Assembly (NCBI RefSeq): GCF_039523735.1
Contig: NZ_BAAAFW010000029.1
Coordinates: forward strand, 1-64,000
Direction of reading: 5' to 3'
DNA: 64,000 nucleotides
DNA from: Tatumella punctata
GTDB taxonomy: Bacteria; Pseudomonadota; Gammaproteobacteria; Enterobacterales; Enterobacteriaceae
Part shown: piece after piece, positions 17,227 to 25,544 of the stretch
Layout of the letters: each line of letters begins with the position of its first letter
Position numbering within the stretch: position 1 is the first letter of the stretch
Notes under the pieces: model-generated
What the model was told of the DNA's origin: nothing
Databases searched by the model: none
What the model saw: only the letters and a program-made list of their open reading frames with translations
Translations under genes and position numbers: made by a program

Positions 17227-20200
17227 TTAGTCAAACTCCAGTTCCACCTGCTCCGATCCTATCAAAGAACGTAAATCGTTAAGCAGACGATCACTGGGCG
17301 AGATTCGCCACGATGCACCAAAGCGTAACCTTGCCCGAGCATCCTCTCTCTGATAGTAGAGATGTACCGGAATGGTCCCCGAACGATACGGCTCCAGGGA
17401 CTGACGGAGACGGTTTAAAAGCTGGTCATCAATTTGCCTGTCCGTCAGCGAGATAGCAAGACCACGGGCATATTTTTCCCGGGCTTCGTCAATATCCATC
17501 ACTTCTCTGGCGGTCATTTTCAGTCCGCCACTGAAGTCATCAAAGCTGACTTGTCCGCTAACGATCAGAATACGATCTTTTTCCAGCAGATGCTGGTATT
17601 TATCAAGCGCATCAGTGAAAAGCATTATCTCCAGACGACCTGAACGATCATCCAGAGTACAGATGCCAATACGATTTCCTCGTTTGGTCACCATAACACG
17701 CGCTGCCAAGACTAAACCGGCAGCAACTGTTATCTTACCACGTTCTGTCGGGTGCATATCTTTCAGACGCGCTCCGCCGACATACCGCTCAATTTCTTTC
17801 AGGTACTGGGTGATAGGGTGCCCGGTCAGATACAACCCGAGGGTCTCCCTTTCACCGTCCAGCTGAACCTGTTCCGGCCACGGCATAACACTGGCATACG
17901 ACTGTTCAACCTGCTCCGGCTTTTCGGCCAGTACGCCAAACATATCTGCCTGACCGATTGCTTCCGCTTTTGCATGCTGATCTGCAGCTTTCAGCGCCGC
18001 ATTCAGAGAGCTCATTAATGCTGCACGATGAGGCCCTAACCTGTCAAAGGCTCCGGACATTATCAGTTTTTCCATCACCCGGCGATTAATTTTTTTAATA
18101 TCTGTTCTGGCGCACAGATCAAACAGCTCTTTAAAGTATCCGCCTTGATGACGAGCGTCGAGAATCGCTTCAATCGGGCCTTCACCCACGCCCTTGATCG
18201 CACCTATACCGTAGACAATTTCACCGTCATCATTGACATGAAAGGGGTAGAGTCCGGAGTTAATATCCGGTGGCAGTACCTTCAGACCCATACGCCAGCA
18301 TTCATCAACCAGACCGACCACTTTTTCAGTGTTATCCATATCCGCAGTCATAACTGCGGCCATAAATTCTGCCGGATAGTGGGCTTTTAACCACAGTGTC
18401 TGGTAGGAGACTAAGGCATAAGCTGCTGAGTGTGATTTGTTAAATCCATAGCCGGCAAATTTTTCCACCAGGTCAAAAATTTTCATCGACAGTTCGCCGT
18501 CGATACCCATCGACTCGGCACCGTCACGGAAGACTGAGCGCTGCTTAGCCATTTCTTCCGGTTTCTTTTTACCCATGGCACGGCGCAACATATCTGCCCC
18601 GCCCAGGGTATAGCCTGCCAAAACCTGGGCTATCTGCATTACCTGTTCCTGATACAGGATAATGCCATAGGTCGGTTCCAGCACCGGTTGCAGTGATTCA
18701 TGCTGCCACTGAATATCCGGATAAGAGAGCTCTTCACGGCCATGCTTACGGTCAATAAAGTTATCAACCATCCCCGACTGTAAGGGACCGGGGCGGAACA
18801 GTGCCACCAGCGCGATCATATCTTCGAAACAGTCAGGTTTCAGACGTTTAATCAGGTCTTTCATCCCCCGGGATTCAAGCTGGAAAACCGCAGTAGTTTC
18901 CGAACGCTGCAGCATATCGAAGCTTTTTTTATCATCCAGCGGGATGGCGGCAATATCAATCGGCTCCAGACCCTGCTTTTCACGACGCGGGTTGATCATC
19001 TTCAGCGCCCAGTCGATGATGGTCAGCGTACGCAGCCCCAGGAAGTCAAATTTGACCAGCCCTGCATATTCCACATCGTTTTTATCAAACTGGGTGACCG
19101 GATGCTCACCATGTTCATCACAATACAGGGGGGCAAAGTCTGTAATTCTGGTTGGCGCAATCACCACACCGCCGGCGTGCTTACCGGCATTACGGGTTAC
19201 TCCTTCCAGTTTACGCGCCATATCGATCAGCGCCCTGACCTCTTCGTCAGCATCGTAGATTTCAGGCAGCTGTGGCTCTGCCTCAAAGGCTTTCGCCAGG
19301 GTCATACCGGGGTCAGGCGGCACCAGCTTGGAAATCCGGTCGACAAAACCATACGGGTGGCCCAGTACCCTGCCGACATCACGGATAACCGCTTTCGCGG
19401 CCATGGTACCGAACGTAATAATCTGTGAAACCGCATCACGCCCGTACATTTCGGCCACATGATCGATCACCAGGTCGCGTTTCTCCATACAGAAATCGAC
19501 GTCGAAGTCTGGCATAGAGACACGTTCGGGGTTAAGAAAGCGTTCGAACAGCAGGTCGAATTCCAGCGGGTCCAGATCGGTAATTTTCAGGGCATAAGCC
19601 ACCAGAGAACCGGCACCGGATCCCCTGCCCGGCCCGACAGGTACGCCATTGTCTTTCGACCACTGGATAAATTCCATGACGATCAGAAAGTAGCCGGGGA
19701 AGCCCATCTGGTTAATCACACCCAGTTCAATATCCAGACGCTCATCATAGGCTGGTCGTTTTTCAGCACGGACCGCAGGATCAGGAAACAGAAACTCAAG
19801 ACGTTCTTCCAGCCCTTTCCGGGAACTGGCCACCAGGAAGTCCTCGGTACTCATCTCCCCGGTCGGAAATTGTGGCAGAAAATATTCGCCCAGCCGGACA
19901 GTCACATTACAGCGGCGGGCTATTTCGACACTGTTCTCCAGCGCCTCAGGAATATCTGCAAACAATTCGCACATTTCTTCTTCAGTGCGCAGATATTGCT
20001 GAGGGCTGTACAACCGCGGACGTTTAGGATCATCGAGGGTATAGCCATCATGTATCGCGACACGGATTTCATGAGCATCAAAATCGGTGCTCTGCAGAAA
20101 ACAGACGTCATTAGTAGCTACCACCGGCAGGTGATGTCTGATTGCCAGTTCAACGGCCTGATGCAGGTATTCTTCCTCATCAGGACGCCCGGTACGATGC

Positions 20201-20709
20201 AATTCCAGATAGAAACGATCAGCAAAATGTTGCTGATAAAAAGACAGACACTGTTCTGTCAGGTTGTCATTACCGCGTAATAAACTCCGGCCGATATCCC
20301 CTTTCCGGCCGCCGGATAGCAGGATAAGTCCTTCACTCAGTTCTGCCAGCCAGTCACGATCAATCACCGGGCCCTGAGGGCCATAGCCCCGTTGGTAAGC
20401 TTTCGATATCAGTAATGTCAGGTTCTGGTAACCGGTATTATTTGCCGCCAGTACCGTCAGTGCACTTAATTCATCCCCCGTCAGCTCACTGGCTACCAGG
20501 AAGTCGGCACCGATAATCGGTTTAATCCCGGCCCCGTGGGCTGCACCATAGAATTTCACCAGCCCGCACAGATTAGTAAAATCGGTGATCGCAATGGCCG
20601 GCATATTCAGGGAGGCGGCGGCTTTTACCAGAGCACCCGTTTTTGCCAGTCCATCGATCATGGAATAGTCGCTGTGTACATGCAGGTGTATAAAACGGGG
20701 TTCAGCCAT
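17227..20709 (-). CDS. dnaE: DNA polymerase III subunit alpha
   Basis: Replicative polymerase catalytic subunit. The start at 20709 (MAEPRFIHLHVHSDYSM) gives 1160 residues, the E. coli length; the open frame extends 26 codons further upstream without similarity. Features: N-terminal PHP domain, polymerase active site with PDFDVDFCMEKRD (two catalytic Asp), the beta-clamp-binding motif QADMF in QADMFGVL near 920, an OB domain (about 1000-1075) and a C-terminal tau-binding region. It is flanked by rnhB upstream and accA downstream as in E. coli. Confidence 0.97.
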   Translation of the reverse strand: MAEPRFIHLHVHSDYSMIDGLAKTGALVKAAASLNMPAIAITDFTNLCGLVKFYGAAHGAGIKPIIGADFLVASELTGDELSALTVLAANNTGYQNLTLLISKAYQRGYGPQGPVIDRDWLAELSEGLILLSGGRKGDIGRSLLRGNDNLTEQCLSFYQQHFADRFYLELHRTGRPDEEEYLHQAVELAIRHHLPVVATNDVCFLQSTDFDAHEIRVAIHDGYTLDDPKRPRLYSPQQYLRTEEEMCELFADIPEALENSVEIARRCNVTVRLGEYFLPQFPTGEMSTEDFLVASSRKGLEERLEFLFPDPAVRAEKRPAYDERLDIELGVINQMGFPGYFLIVMEFIQWSKDNGVPVGPGRGSGAGSLVAYALKITDLDPLEFDLLFERFLNPERVSMPDFDVDFCMEKRDLVIDHVAEMYGRDAVSQIITFGTMAAKAVIRDVGRVLGHPYGFVDRISKLVPPDPGMTLAKAFEAEPQLPEIYDADEEVRALIDMARKLEGVTRNAGKHAGGVVIAPTRITDFAPLYCDEHGEHPVTQFDKNDVEYAGLVKFDFLGLRTLTIIDWALKMINPRREKQGLEPIDIAAIPLDDKKSFDMLQRSETTAVFQLESRGMKDLIKRLKPDCFEDMIALVALFRPGPLQSGMVDNFIDRKHGREELSYPDIQWQHESLQPVLEPTYGIILYQEQVMQIAQVLAGYTLGGADMLRRAMGKKKPEEMAKQRSVFRDGAESMGIDGELSMKIFDLVEKFAGYGFNKSHSAAYALVSYQTLWLKAHYPAEFMAAVMTADMDNTEKVVGLVDECWRMGLKVLPPDINSGLYPFHVNDDGEIVYGIGAIKGVGEGPIEAILDARHQGGYFKELFDLCARTDIKKINRRVMEKLIMSGAFDRLGPHRAALMSSLNAALKAADQHAKAEAIGQADMFGVLAEKPEQVEQSYASVMPWPEQVQLDGERETLGLYLTGHPITQYLKEIERYVGGARLKDMHPTERGKITVAAGLVLAARVMVTKRGNRIGICTLDDRSGRLEIMLFTDALDKYQHLLEKDRILIVSGQVSFDDFSGGLKMTAREVMDIDEAREKYARGLAISLTDRQIDDQLLNRLRQSLEPYRSGTIPVHLYYQREDARARLRFGASWRISPSDRLLNDLRSLIGSEQVELEFD

Positions 20710-20746
20710 CAGAGTATCCGGTATGCGGTTCAGGGTAGATAAAGCG

Positions 20747-21346
20747 TTATTTGCCGGCGGCAGCCAGTACATTTCGTACCGGAGCAAAGCTGCGTCGATG
20801 CTGCGGTGTTGCGCCGAGTAAGCTCAGTTTTTCCAGGTGATAAGGGGTCGGATACCCTTTATGTCTGGCAAAGCCATACCCCGGATAGGCCGCATCCAGT
20901 GCCGCCATTTCAAGATCCCGCGTCACCTTAGCAATAATAGAGGCTGCGCTGATTTCCGCTACCAGGCTGTCACCTTTCACCACCGCCTGTGACTTCATAG
21001 GCAATGCCGGACAGCGATTACCATCAATCAGAACAAAATCCGGTACCACTGTCAGCCCGGCAACAGCCCGCTGCATTGCCAGCATAGTGGCATGCAGGAT
21101 ATTCAGCTGATCAATTTCTTCCGGCTCTGCACGACCGAGGCTCCAGCACAATGCTTTCTGTTTGATTTCGTCAAACAACGCCAGCCGGCGTTTTTCTGTC
21201 AATTTTTTTGAATCAGCCAGACCGTCGATCGGGTTTTCCGGGTCGAGGATCACTGCCGCGGTCACCACCGCACCGACTAACGGGCCTCGCCCGACTTCAT
21301 CGACGCCGGCAATACAGGTTGCCTGCGGATAAATAAAACGACTCAT
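20747..21346 (-). CDS. rnhB: Ribonuclease HII
   Basis: Cleaves RNA in RNA-DNA hybrids and at single ribonucleotides in DNA. 199 residues. Catalytic motif DEVGRG at 16-21 gives Asp16 and Glu17, and the later acidic residues in LIDGN and in the DLEMAALD segment complete the set. Its ATG overlaps the lpxB stop (ATGA). Confidence 0.96.
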   Translation of the reverse strand: MSRFIYPQATCIAGVDEVGRGPLVGAVVTAAVILDPENPIDGLADSKKLTEKRRLALFDEIKQKALCWSLGRAEPEEIDQLNILHATMLAMQRAVAGLTVVPDFVLIDGNRCPALPMKSQAVVKGDSLVAEISAASIIAKVTRDLEMAALDAAYPGYGFARHKGYPTPYHLEKLSLLGATPQHRRSFAPVRNVLAAAGK

Positions 21347-22488
21347 GAGATTAACTCCAGCACAGCCTGTGCTGCCTGTTGATCCGCATTCCAGCGGATT
21401 TGTTGATGCAACTCGCTAAATACCTGCAACAGAGCAGTTCTTTCTGGCCCCTGATGCAGTAAAGGTTCGAGAGCCGTCGCTAAGAGCTCCGGCCGGCACG
21501 CTTCCTGGAGAAGTTCTTTGACCACTTCCCGTCCGGCGAGTAAGTTCGGTAACGAGACCCATTCGGTTTTTACCAGCTTTTTAGCCAGCCAGAAAGTGAA
21601 GGGTTTCATACGATAACCGACAACCATCGGACATTTTGCCAGCATGCATTCCAGAGCGGCGGTACCTGACGCCAGAATAGCAGCATCACTGGCAATCATC
21701 ACATCGCGGGCCTGGCCATCCGTCAGATGCAGAACCAGTTCCGGTGCAACCCTGGCTTTTATTTCTTCAAACTGTTCGCGGCGTTTTGCATTCACCATTG
21801 GCACCACAATTTCCAGTGCCGGATAGCGCTGACGCAGCAGTTGTGCCGCCTTCAGAAAGTCGGCGCTCAGCATTTCGACTTCAGCACTGCGGCTGCCTGG
21901 TAGTAATGCAAGGCATAATGCATCAGGTTCTATCGATAATCTGGCGCGGGCAGCAGATTTGTCCGGCTGCAGGGGCAGACTGTCGGCCATGGTATGACCA
22001 ATAAACCGGCAGGGGACATCATATTTATCATAGAACGCTTTTTCAAACGGCAGAAACGCCAGTACCAGGTCAGTATTGCGGCCTATTCTGAAAACCCGCT
22101 TCTGTCGCCATGCCCAGACCGAAGGGCTGACATAATGAATGGTGCGGATGCCGGCTCGTTTCAGCCTGCCTTCCAGAGGAATATTAAAATCTGGCGCATC
22201 AATACCGACAAAGACATCCGGTTTCAGGGCCGTCAGGCGTTTAGTCAGGTCACGACGGATATGTAATAACCGGGGAAGTCGTTCAAGCACTTCCACAATG
22301 CCCATAACGGCCAGCTCTTCCATGTCGTACCATGCTTCACAGCCTTCCGCCTGCATCAGCGGGCCGGCAACACCAACGAAACGAATATCAGGATGTTTTG
22401 CTTTTAAGGCCCGGATCAGGCCTGCACCAAGAATATCGCCGGAGGTTTCTCCGGCGATCAGTGCTACTGTCAGAGGACGCATCGCCAT
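21343..22488 (-). CDS. lpxB: Lipid-A-disaccharide synthase
   Basis: Peripheral membrane GT-B glycosyltransferase (family GT19) that joins UDP-2,3-diacylglucosamine and lipid X to form the lipid A disaccharide. 381 residues. The N-terminal GETSGDILGAGLIRALK and the C-terminal LLPGSR and ASGTAALECMLAKCPMVVGYRMKP blocks are all present. It starts 3 bp after lpxA and overlaps rnhB. Confidence 0.96.
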   Translation of the reverse strand: MAMRPLTVALIAGETSGDILGAGLIRALKAKHPDIRFVGVAGPLMQAEGCEAWYDMEELAVMGIVEVLERLPRLLHIRRDLTKRLTALKPDVFVGIDAPDFNIPLEGRLKRAGIRTIHYVSPSVWAWRQKRVFRIGRNTDLVLAFLPFEKAFYDKYDVPCRFIGHTMADSLPLQPDKSAARARLSIEPDALCLALLPGSRSAEVEMLSADFLKAAQLLRQRYPALEIVVPMVNAKRREQFEEIKARVAPELVLHLTDGQARDVMIASDAAILASGTAALECMLAKCPMVVGYRMKPFTFWLAKKLVKTEWVSLPNLLAGREVVKELLQEACRPELLATALEPLLHQGPERTALLQVFSELHQQIRWNADQQAAQAVLELIS

Positions 22489-22491
22489 TCG

Positions 22492-23280
22492 TTACCGAAT
22501 GATGCCGCGGGTTGAACGGTCAAAAAAGTCATAGAATGGCTGAACTTCACTGTGCTGTTTAGCCAGCGCTTCTATTTCCGGTTTTACTTCGTCCAGAGTT
22601 TTCCCGCTGCGGTACAGGAGTTTATAAGCATTACGAATAGCGTGTAATGCCTCTTTACTGAAGCCCCGGCGTTTCAGACCTTCAATATTAATACCATACG
22701 GTGTGGCGTGGTTACCTTGCGCAATAACATACGGCGGAACATCCTGCGCCACTCCGGAACAACCGCCAACCATGACATGAGCACCGATAGTGCACCACTG
22801 ATGCACGGCAGTCATACCACCGATAATCGCATAATCATCTACCGTCACATGGCCGGCAAGTGTCGCATTATTGGCAAAAATACAGTGATTACCCACCTGG
22901 CAGTCATGAGCAATATGGGTATTGATCATTAACAGATTATCACTGCCAACGACGGTGACTCCACCGCCCTGCGTTGTTCCGCGATGAATCGAGACACTTT
23001 CGCGAATACAGTTACGATCACCGATCTCTACACGGGTTTCTTCTCTGGCGTATTTGAGATCCTGGTTTACTTCACCAATCGAAGCAAACTGATAGATTTC
23101 GTTCTCTTTACCAATTCGTGTATGGCCGTTGATAACGACATGAGACTTTACTACCGTCCCTTCGCCGATCTCAACATGTGGTCCGATAACACAAAACGGG
23201 CCAATCTGAACGCCAGGTCCGATAATGGCACCGTCTTCGATAACAGAGCTGGGATGAATGCTGGCGGTTTTATCAATCAC
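22492..23280 (-). CDS. lpxA: UDP-N-acetylglucosamine O-acyltransferase
   Basis: First step of lipid A synthesis: transfers R-3-hydroxyacyl from ACP to the 3-OH of UDP-GlcNAc. 262 residues, a left-handed beta-helix of hexapeptide repeats with a C-terminal helical domain. Catalytic His125 (THIAHD) is present. The start is GTG (23278-23280), as in E. coli. It follows fabZ by 2 bp; both draw on the same hydroxyacyl-ACP pool. Confidence 0.96.
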   Translation of the reverse strand: MIDKTASIHPSSVIEDGAIIGPGVQIGPFCVIGPHVEIGEGTVVKSHVVINGHTRIGKENEIYQFASIGEVNQDLKYAREETRVEIGDRNCIRESVSIHRGTTQGGGVTVVGSDNLLMINTHIAHDCQVGNHCIFANNATLAGHVTVDDYAIIGGMTAVHQWCTIGAHVMVGGCSGVAQDVPPYVIAQGNHATPYGINIEGLKRRGFSKEALHAIRNAYKLLYRSGKTLDEVKPEIEALAKQHSEVQPFYDFFDRSTRGIIR

Positions 23281-23282
23281 GT

Positions 23283-23738
23283 TTATGCCTCCCGGCTACG
23301 TGCACACATCATTGTTGCTTCACAGACAACTTTGCCATCAACAGTAGCAACGCCACTGAAACGCGTCAGACCGCGACGGGTTTTCTCAAAAGTGACTTCC
23401 ATCACCATTTGATCTCCGGGCACTACCGGACGCTTGAAACGTGCGTTATCAATACCGGCAAAGTAGTAAAGCTCGCCTGGTTCCAGTTTACCTACGCTTT
23501 TAAATGCCAGAATACCGGTTGCCTGAGCCATTGCTTCCAGAATTAACACACCAGGCAGAATAGGTTTGCCCGGGAAATGCCCCTGGAAAAATGGCTCATT
23601 GACAGTTACGTTTTTAACGGCACGCAGGTACTTATGGGGTTCGAACTCCACAACACGGTCAACCAGCAAAAACGGGTAGCGGTGAGGCAGCAGTTCCAGA
23701 ATCTCTTCAATTTTCAGAGTATGTATTTCAGTAGTCAA
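23283..23738 (-). CDS. fabZ: 3-hydroxyacyl-[acyl-carrier-protein] dehydratase
   Basis: Hot-dog-fold dehydratase of fatty-acid elongation. 151 residues with catalytic His54 (GHFPGKP) and Glu68 (LILEAMAQ). The start is TTG (23736-23738) behind AGGAAGAG, as in E. coli. The weak start and its neighbour's GTG fit the need to balance FabZ against LpxA/LpxD, which compete for hydroxymyristoyl-ACP. About 166 bp separate it from lpxD, with no gene in between. Confidence 0.95.
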   Translation of the reverse strand: MTTEIHTLKIEEILELLPHRYPFLLVDRVVEFEPHKYLRAVKNVTVNEPFFQGHFPGKPILPGVLILEAMAQATGILAFKSVGKLEPGELYYFAGIDNARFKRPVVPGDQMVMEVTFEKTRRGLTRFSGVATVDGKVVCEATMMCARSREA

Positions 23739-23904
23739 AATACTCTTCCTGTCCTAAAAATCTGTTAGCAATAGTAACACGACCCGCATGCCCGGATGAT
23801 GCACCGCAGGTCGCAAATATAAAAATATCGAATCAGCCCGCTTAACCGCGCAGATTTACTGAGAAATCCCGGTCATATCCGCGGAGCGGGCCTGTAAATT
23901 ATGG

Positions 23905-24930
23905 TTAGTTCTCTTTACCGACTTTACGCTCAATAGCTTTGAGTCGTTTACTCATCTCATCGATATTCATCACCAGCGCAGCTGTTTTACGCCAGGCTTT
24001 ATTCGCCTGAAGAGGTATACCGGAAGAATAAACCCCCGGTTCGGTGATAGGCCGCATCACCATACCCATACCGGTTACCGTCACTTTATCGCAGATTTCC
24101 ATATGACCATTGATCACACTGGCACCGCCAATCATACAGTAACGACCGATTTTCAGACTTCCGGCCATAATAACACCACCGGCTACGGCAGTATTGTCAC
24201 CAATTATAACATTGTGTGCAATCTGACACTGGTTATCTATGATAACACCATTACCAATCCGGGTGTTATCCAAAGCACCACGGTCAATCGTTGTACAGGC
24301 TCCGATTTCGACACGGTCCCCGATAATCACCGACCCGAGTTGCGGTATTTTGACCCAGTTACCGCGATCATTTGCGTAACCAAAGCCATCAGCACCGATA
24401 ACTGTCCCTGACTGGATCAGGCACTGTTCACCAATTTCAATCTCATGGTAAACAGAGACATTCGCCCACAAGCGTGTACCGGCACCAATACGGGTATTTT
24501 TACCGATAAAGCATCCGGCACCGATAACCACATTATCGCCCAGTTCAACCCCGGACTCGATAACCGCATTCGCCCCGATAGCCACGTTAGCACCCAGCGT
24601 TGCTTGCGGGGAGATCACCGCACCCGGCGCAATATTTTCTGCCGGTGCAGGGGTACTGTCGAGGATTTGTGCCATTCTGGCGTAAGTCAGATAAGGATCT
24701 TTCACGACCAATGCTGCGCTATGGCACCATGCCAGATCTGCTTCCGTCAGCACCACAGCATCTGCTTTGCAGTGCGCAAGTTGCTCGCGGTAGCGACTGT
24801 TTGCCAGGAACGTGATTTTCCCGCCTGTTGCGGATTGCATAGAAGCAATGCCGGAGATGGCGATATCGCCATCTCCGTGCAATTCTGCATCTAACTGCTG
24901 AGCTAAATCAGCCAGTCGAATAGATGACAT
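23905..24930 (-). CDS. lpxD: UDP-3-O-(3-hydroxymyristoyl)glucosamine N-acyltransferase
   Basis: Third step of lipid A synthesis, adding the N-linked hydroxyacyl chain. The ATG at 24930 gives 341 residues, as in E. coli; a TTG one codon upstream is less likely. N-terminal uridine-binding domain (1-100), left-handed beta-helix (about 100-300) with catalytic His239 (QIAHN), and a C-terminal helix. It begins 4 bp after the skp stop. Confidence 0.95.
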   Translation of the reverse strand: MSSIRLADLAQQLDAELHGDGDIAISGIASMQSATGGKITFLANSRYREQLAHCKADAVVLTEADLAWCHSAALVVKDPYLTYARMAQILDSTPAPAENIAPGAVISPQATLGANVAIGANAVIESGVELGDNVVIGAGCFIGKNTRIGAGTRLWANVSVYHEIEIGEQCLIQSGTVIGADGFGYANDRGNWVKIPQLGSVIIGDRVEIGACTTIDRGALDNTRIGNGVIIDNQCQIAHNVIIGDNTAVAGGVIMAGSLKIGRYCMIGGASVINGHMEICDKVTVTGMGMVMRPITEPGVYSSGIPLQANKAWRKTAALVMNIDEMSKRLKAIERKVGKEN

Positions 24931-24934
24931 CAAA

Positions 24935-25435
24935 TTATTTAACCTGTTTCAGTACGTCAGCAGTGATATCTTTCGCGCTGGTTGCATAAGCAACAGCATT
25001 GGAATCAATAACAACATCATAGCCTTCGCTGTCCGCAACTTTCTTCACTGCGTCCTGGATACGGCTCAGCAGTTTGTTACGTTCTTCGGTCTGACGACGA
25101 CGGTTATCATCTTCAAACGCCTGTGCTTTTTCTGAGAAGCTTTCACGTTTCGCCATGATATCTTTCTCTGTGCGAGTACGATCACTTGCTTTCATCGTTG
25201 AAGCATTACGCTGGAAGTTCTGCATCTGAGCCTGAAGTGCACGCTCCTGAGTCTGGAGATCAGTTGCACGACCCTTGAACTCGTTCTCCAGCTGACGGGC
25301 AACCGCAGCACGCTGTGGTAACTGCTGGAAAATACTGGACACGTTGACTACTGCAATTTTGTCAGCGGCCTGTGCTGCTACCGAAGAAGCAGCCAGAGCG
25401 AGACCAAGACCTGCGGCACATAACAACTTTTTCAC
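24935..25435 (-). CDS. skp: Periplasmic chaperone for outer-membrane proteins
   Basis: Skp holds unfolded OMPs in the periplasm on their way to BAM. The start is GTG (25433-25435) behind TAAGGAGT; the encoded 166 residues begin with a signal peptide (KKLLCAAGLGLALAASS) cleaved near AQA-ADK. The charged helical arms (about 45-130) are the tentacles of the trimer. Upstream in-frame codons to 25516 lack similarity. It sits between bamA and lpxD as in E. coli. Confidence 0.94.
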   Translation of the reverse strand: MKKLLCAAGLGLALAASSVAAQAADKIAVVNVSSIFQQLPQRAAVARQLENEFKGRATDLQTQERALQAQMQNFQRNASTMKASDRTRTEKDIMAKRESFSEKAQAFEDDNRRRQTEERNKLLSRIQDAVKKVADSEGYDVVIDSNAVAYATSAKDITADVLKQVK

Positions 25436-25544
25436 TATAAACTCCTTACCATCACCGTTTGTGTCAGAGACACTATTTTTGCAAAACAAAACAGCATGAA
25501 TGCTGTTTTGTTGCAATGCTCTTCAGGAAGTCGCAGCCCGGTAA

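Noticed and set aside
19459..20280. 273-codon plus-strand open frame
   Set aside because: It lies entirely antisense to dnaE, has no ribosome site or recognisable domain, and is explained by the codon bias of dnaE on the other strand.
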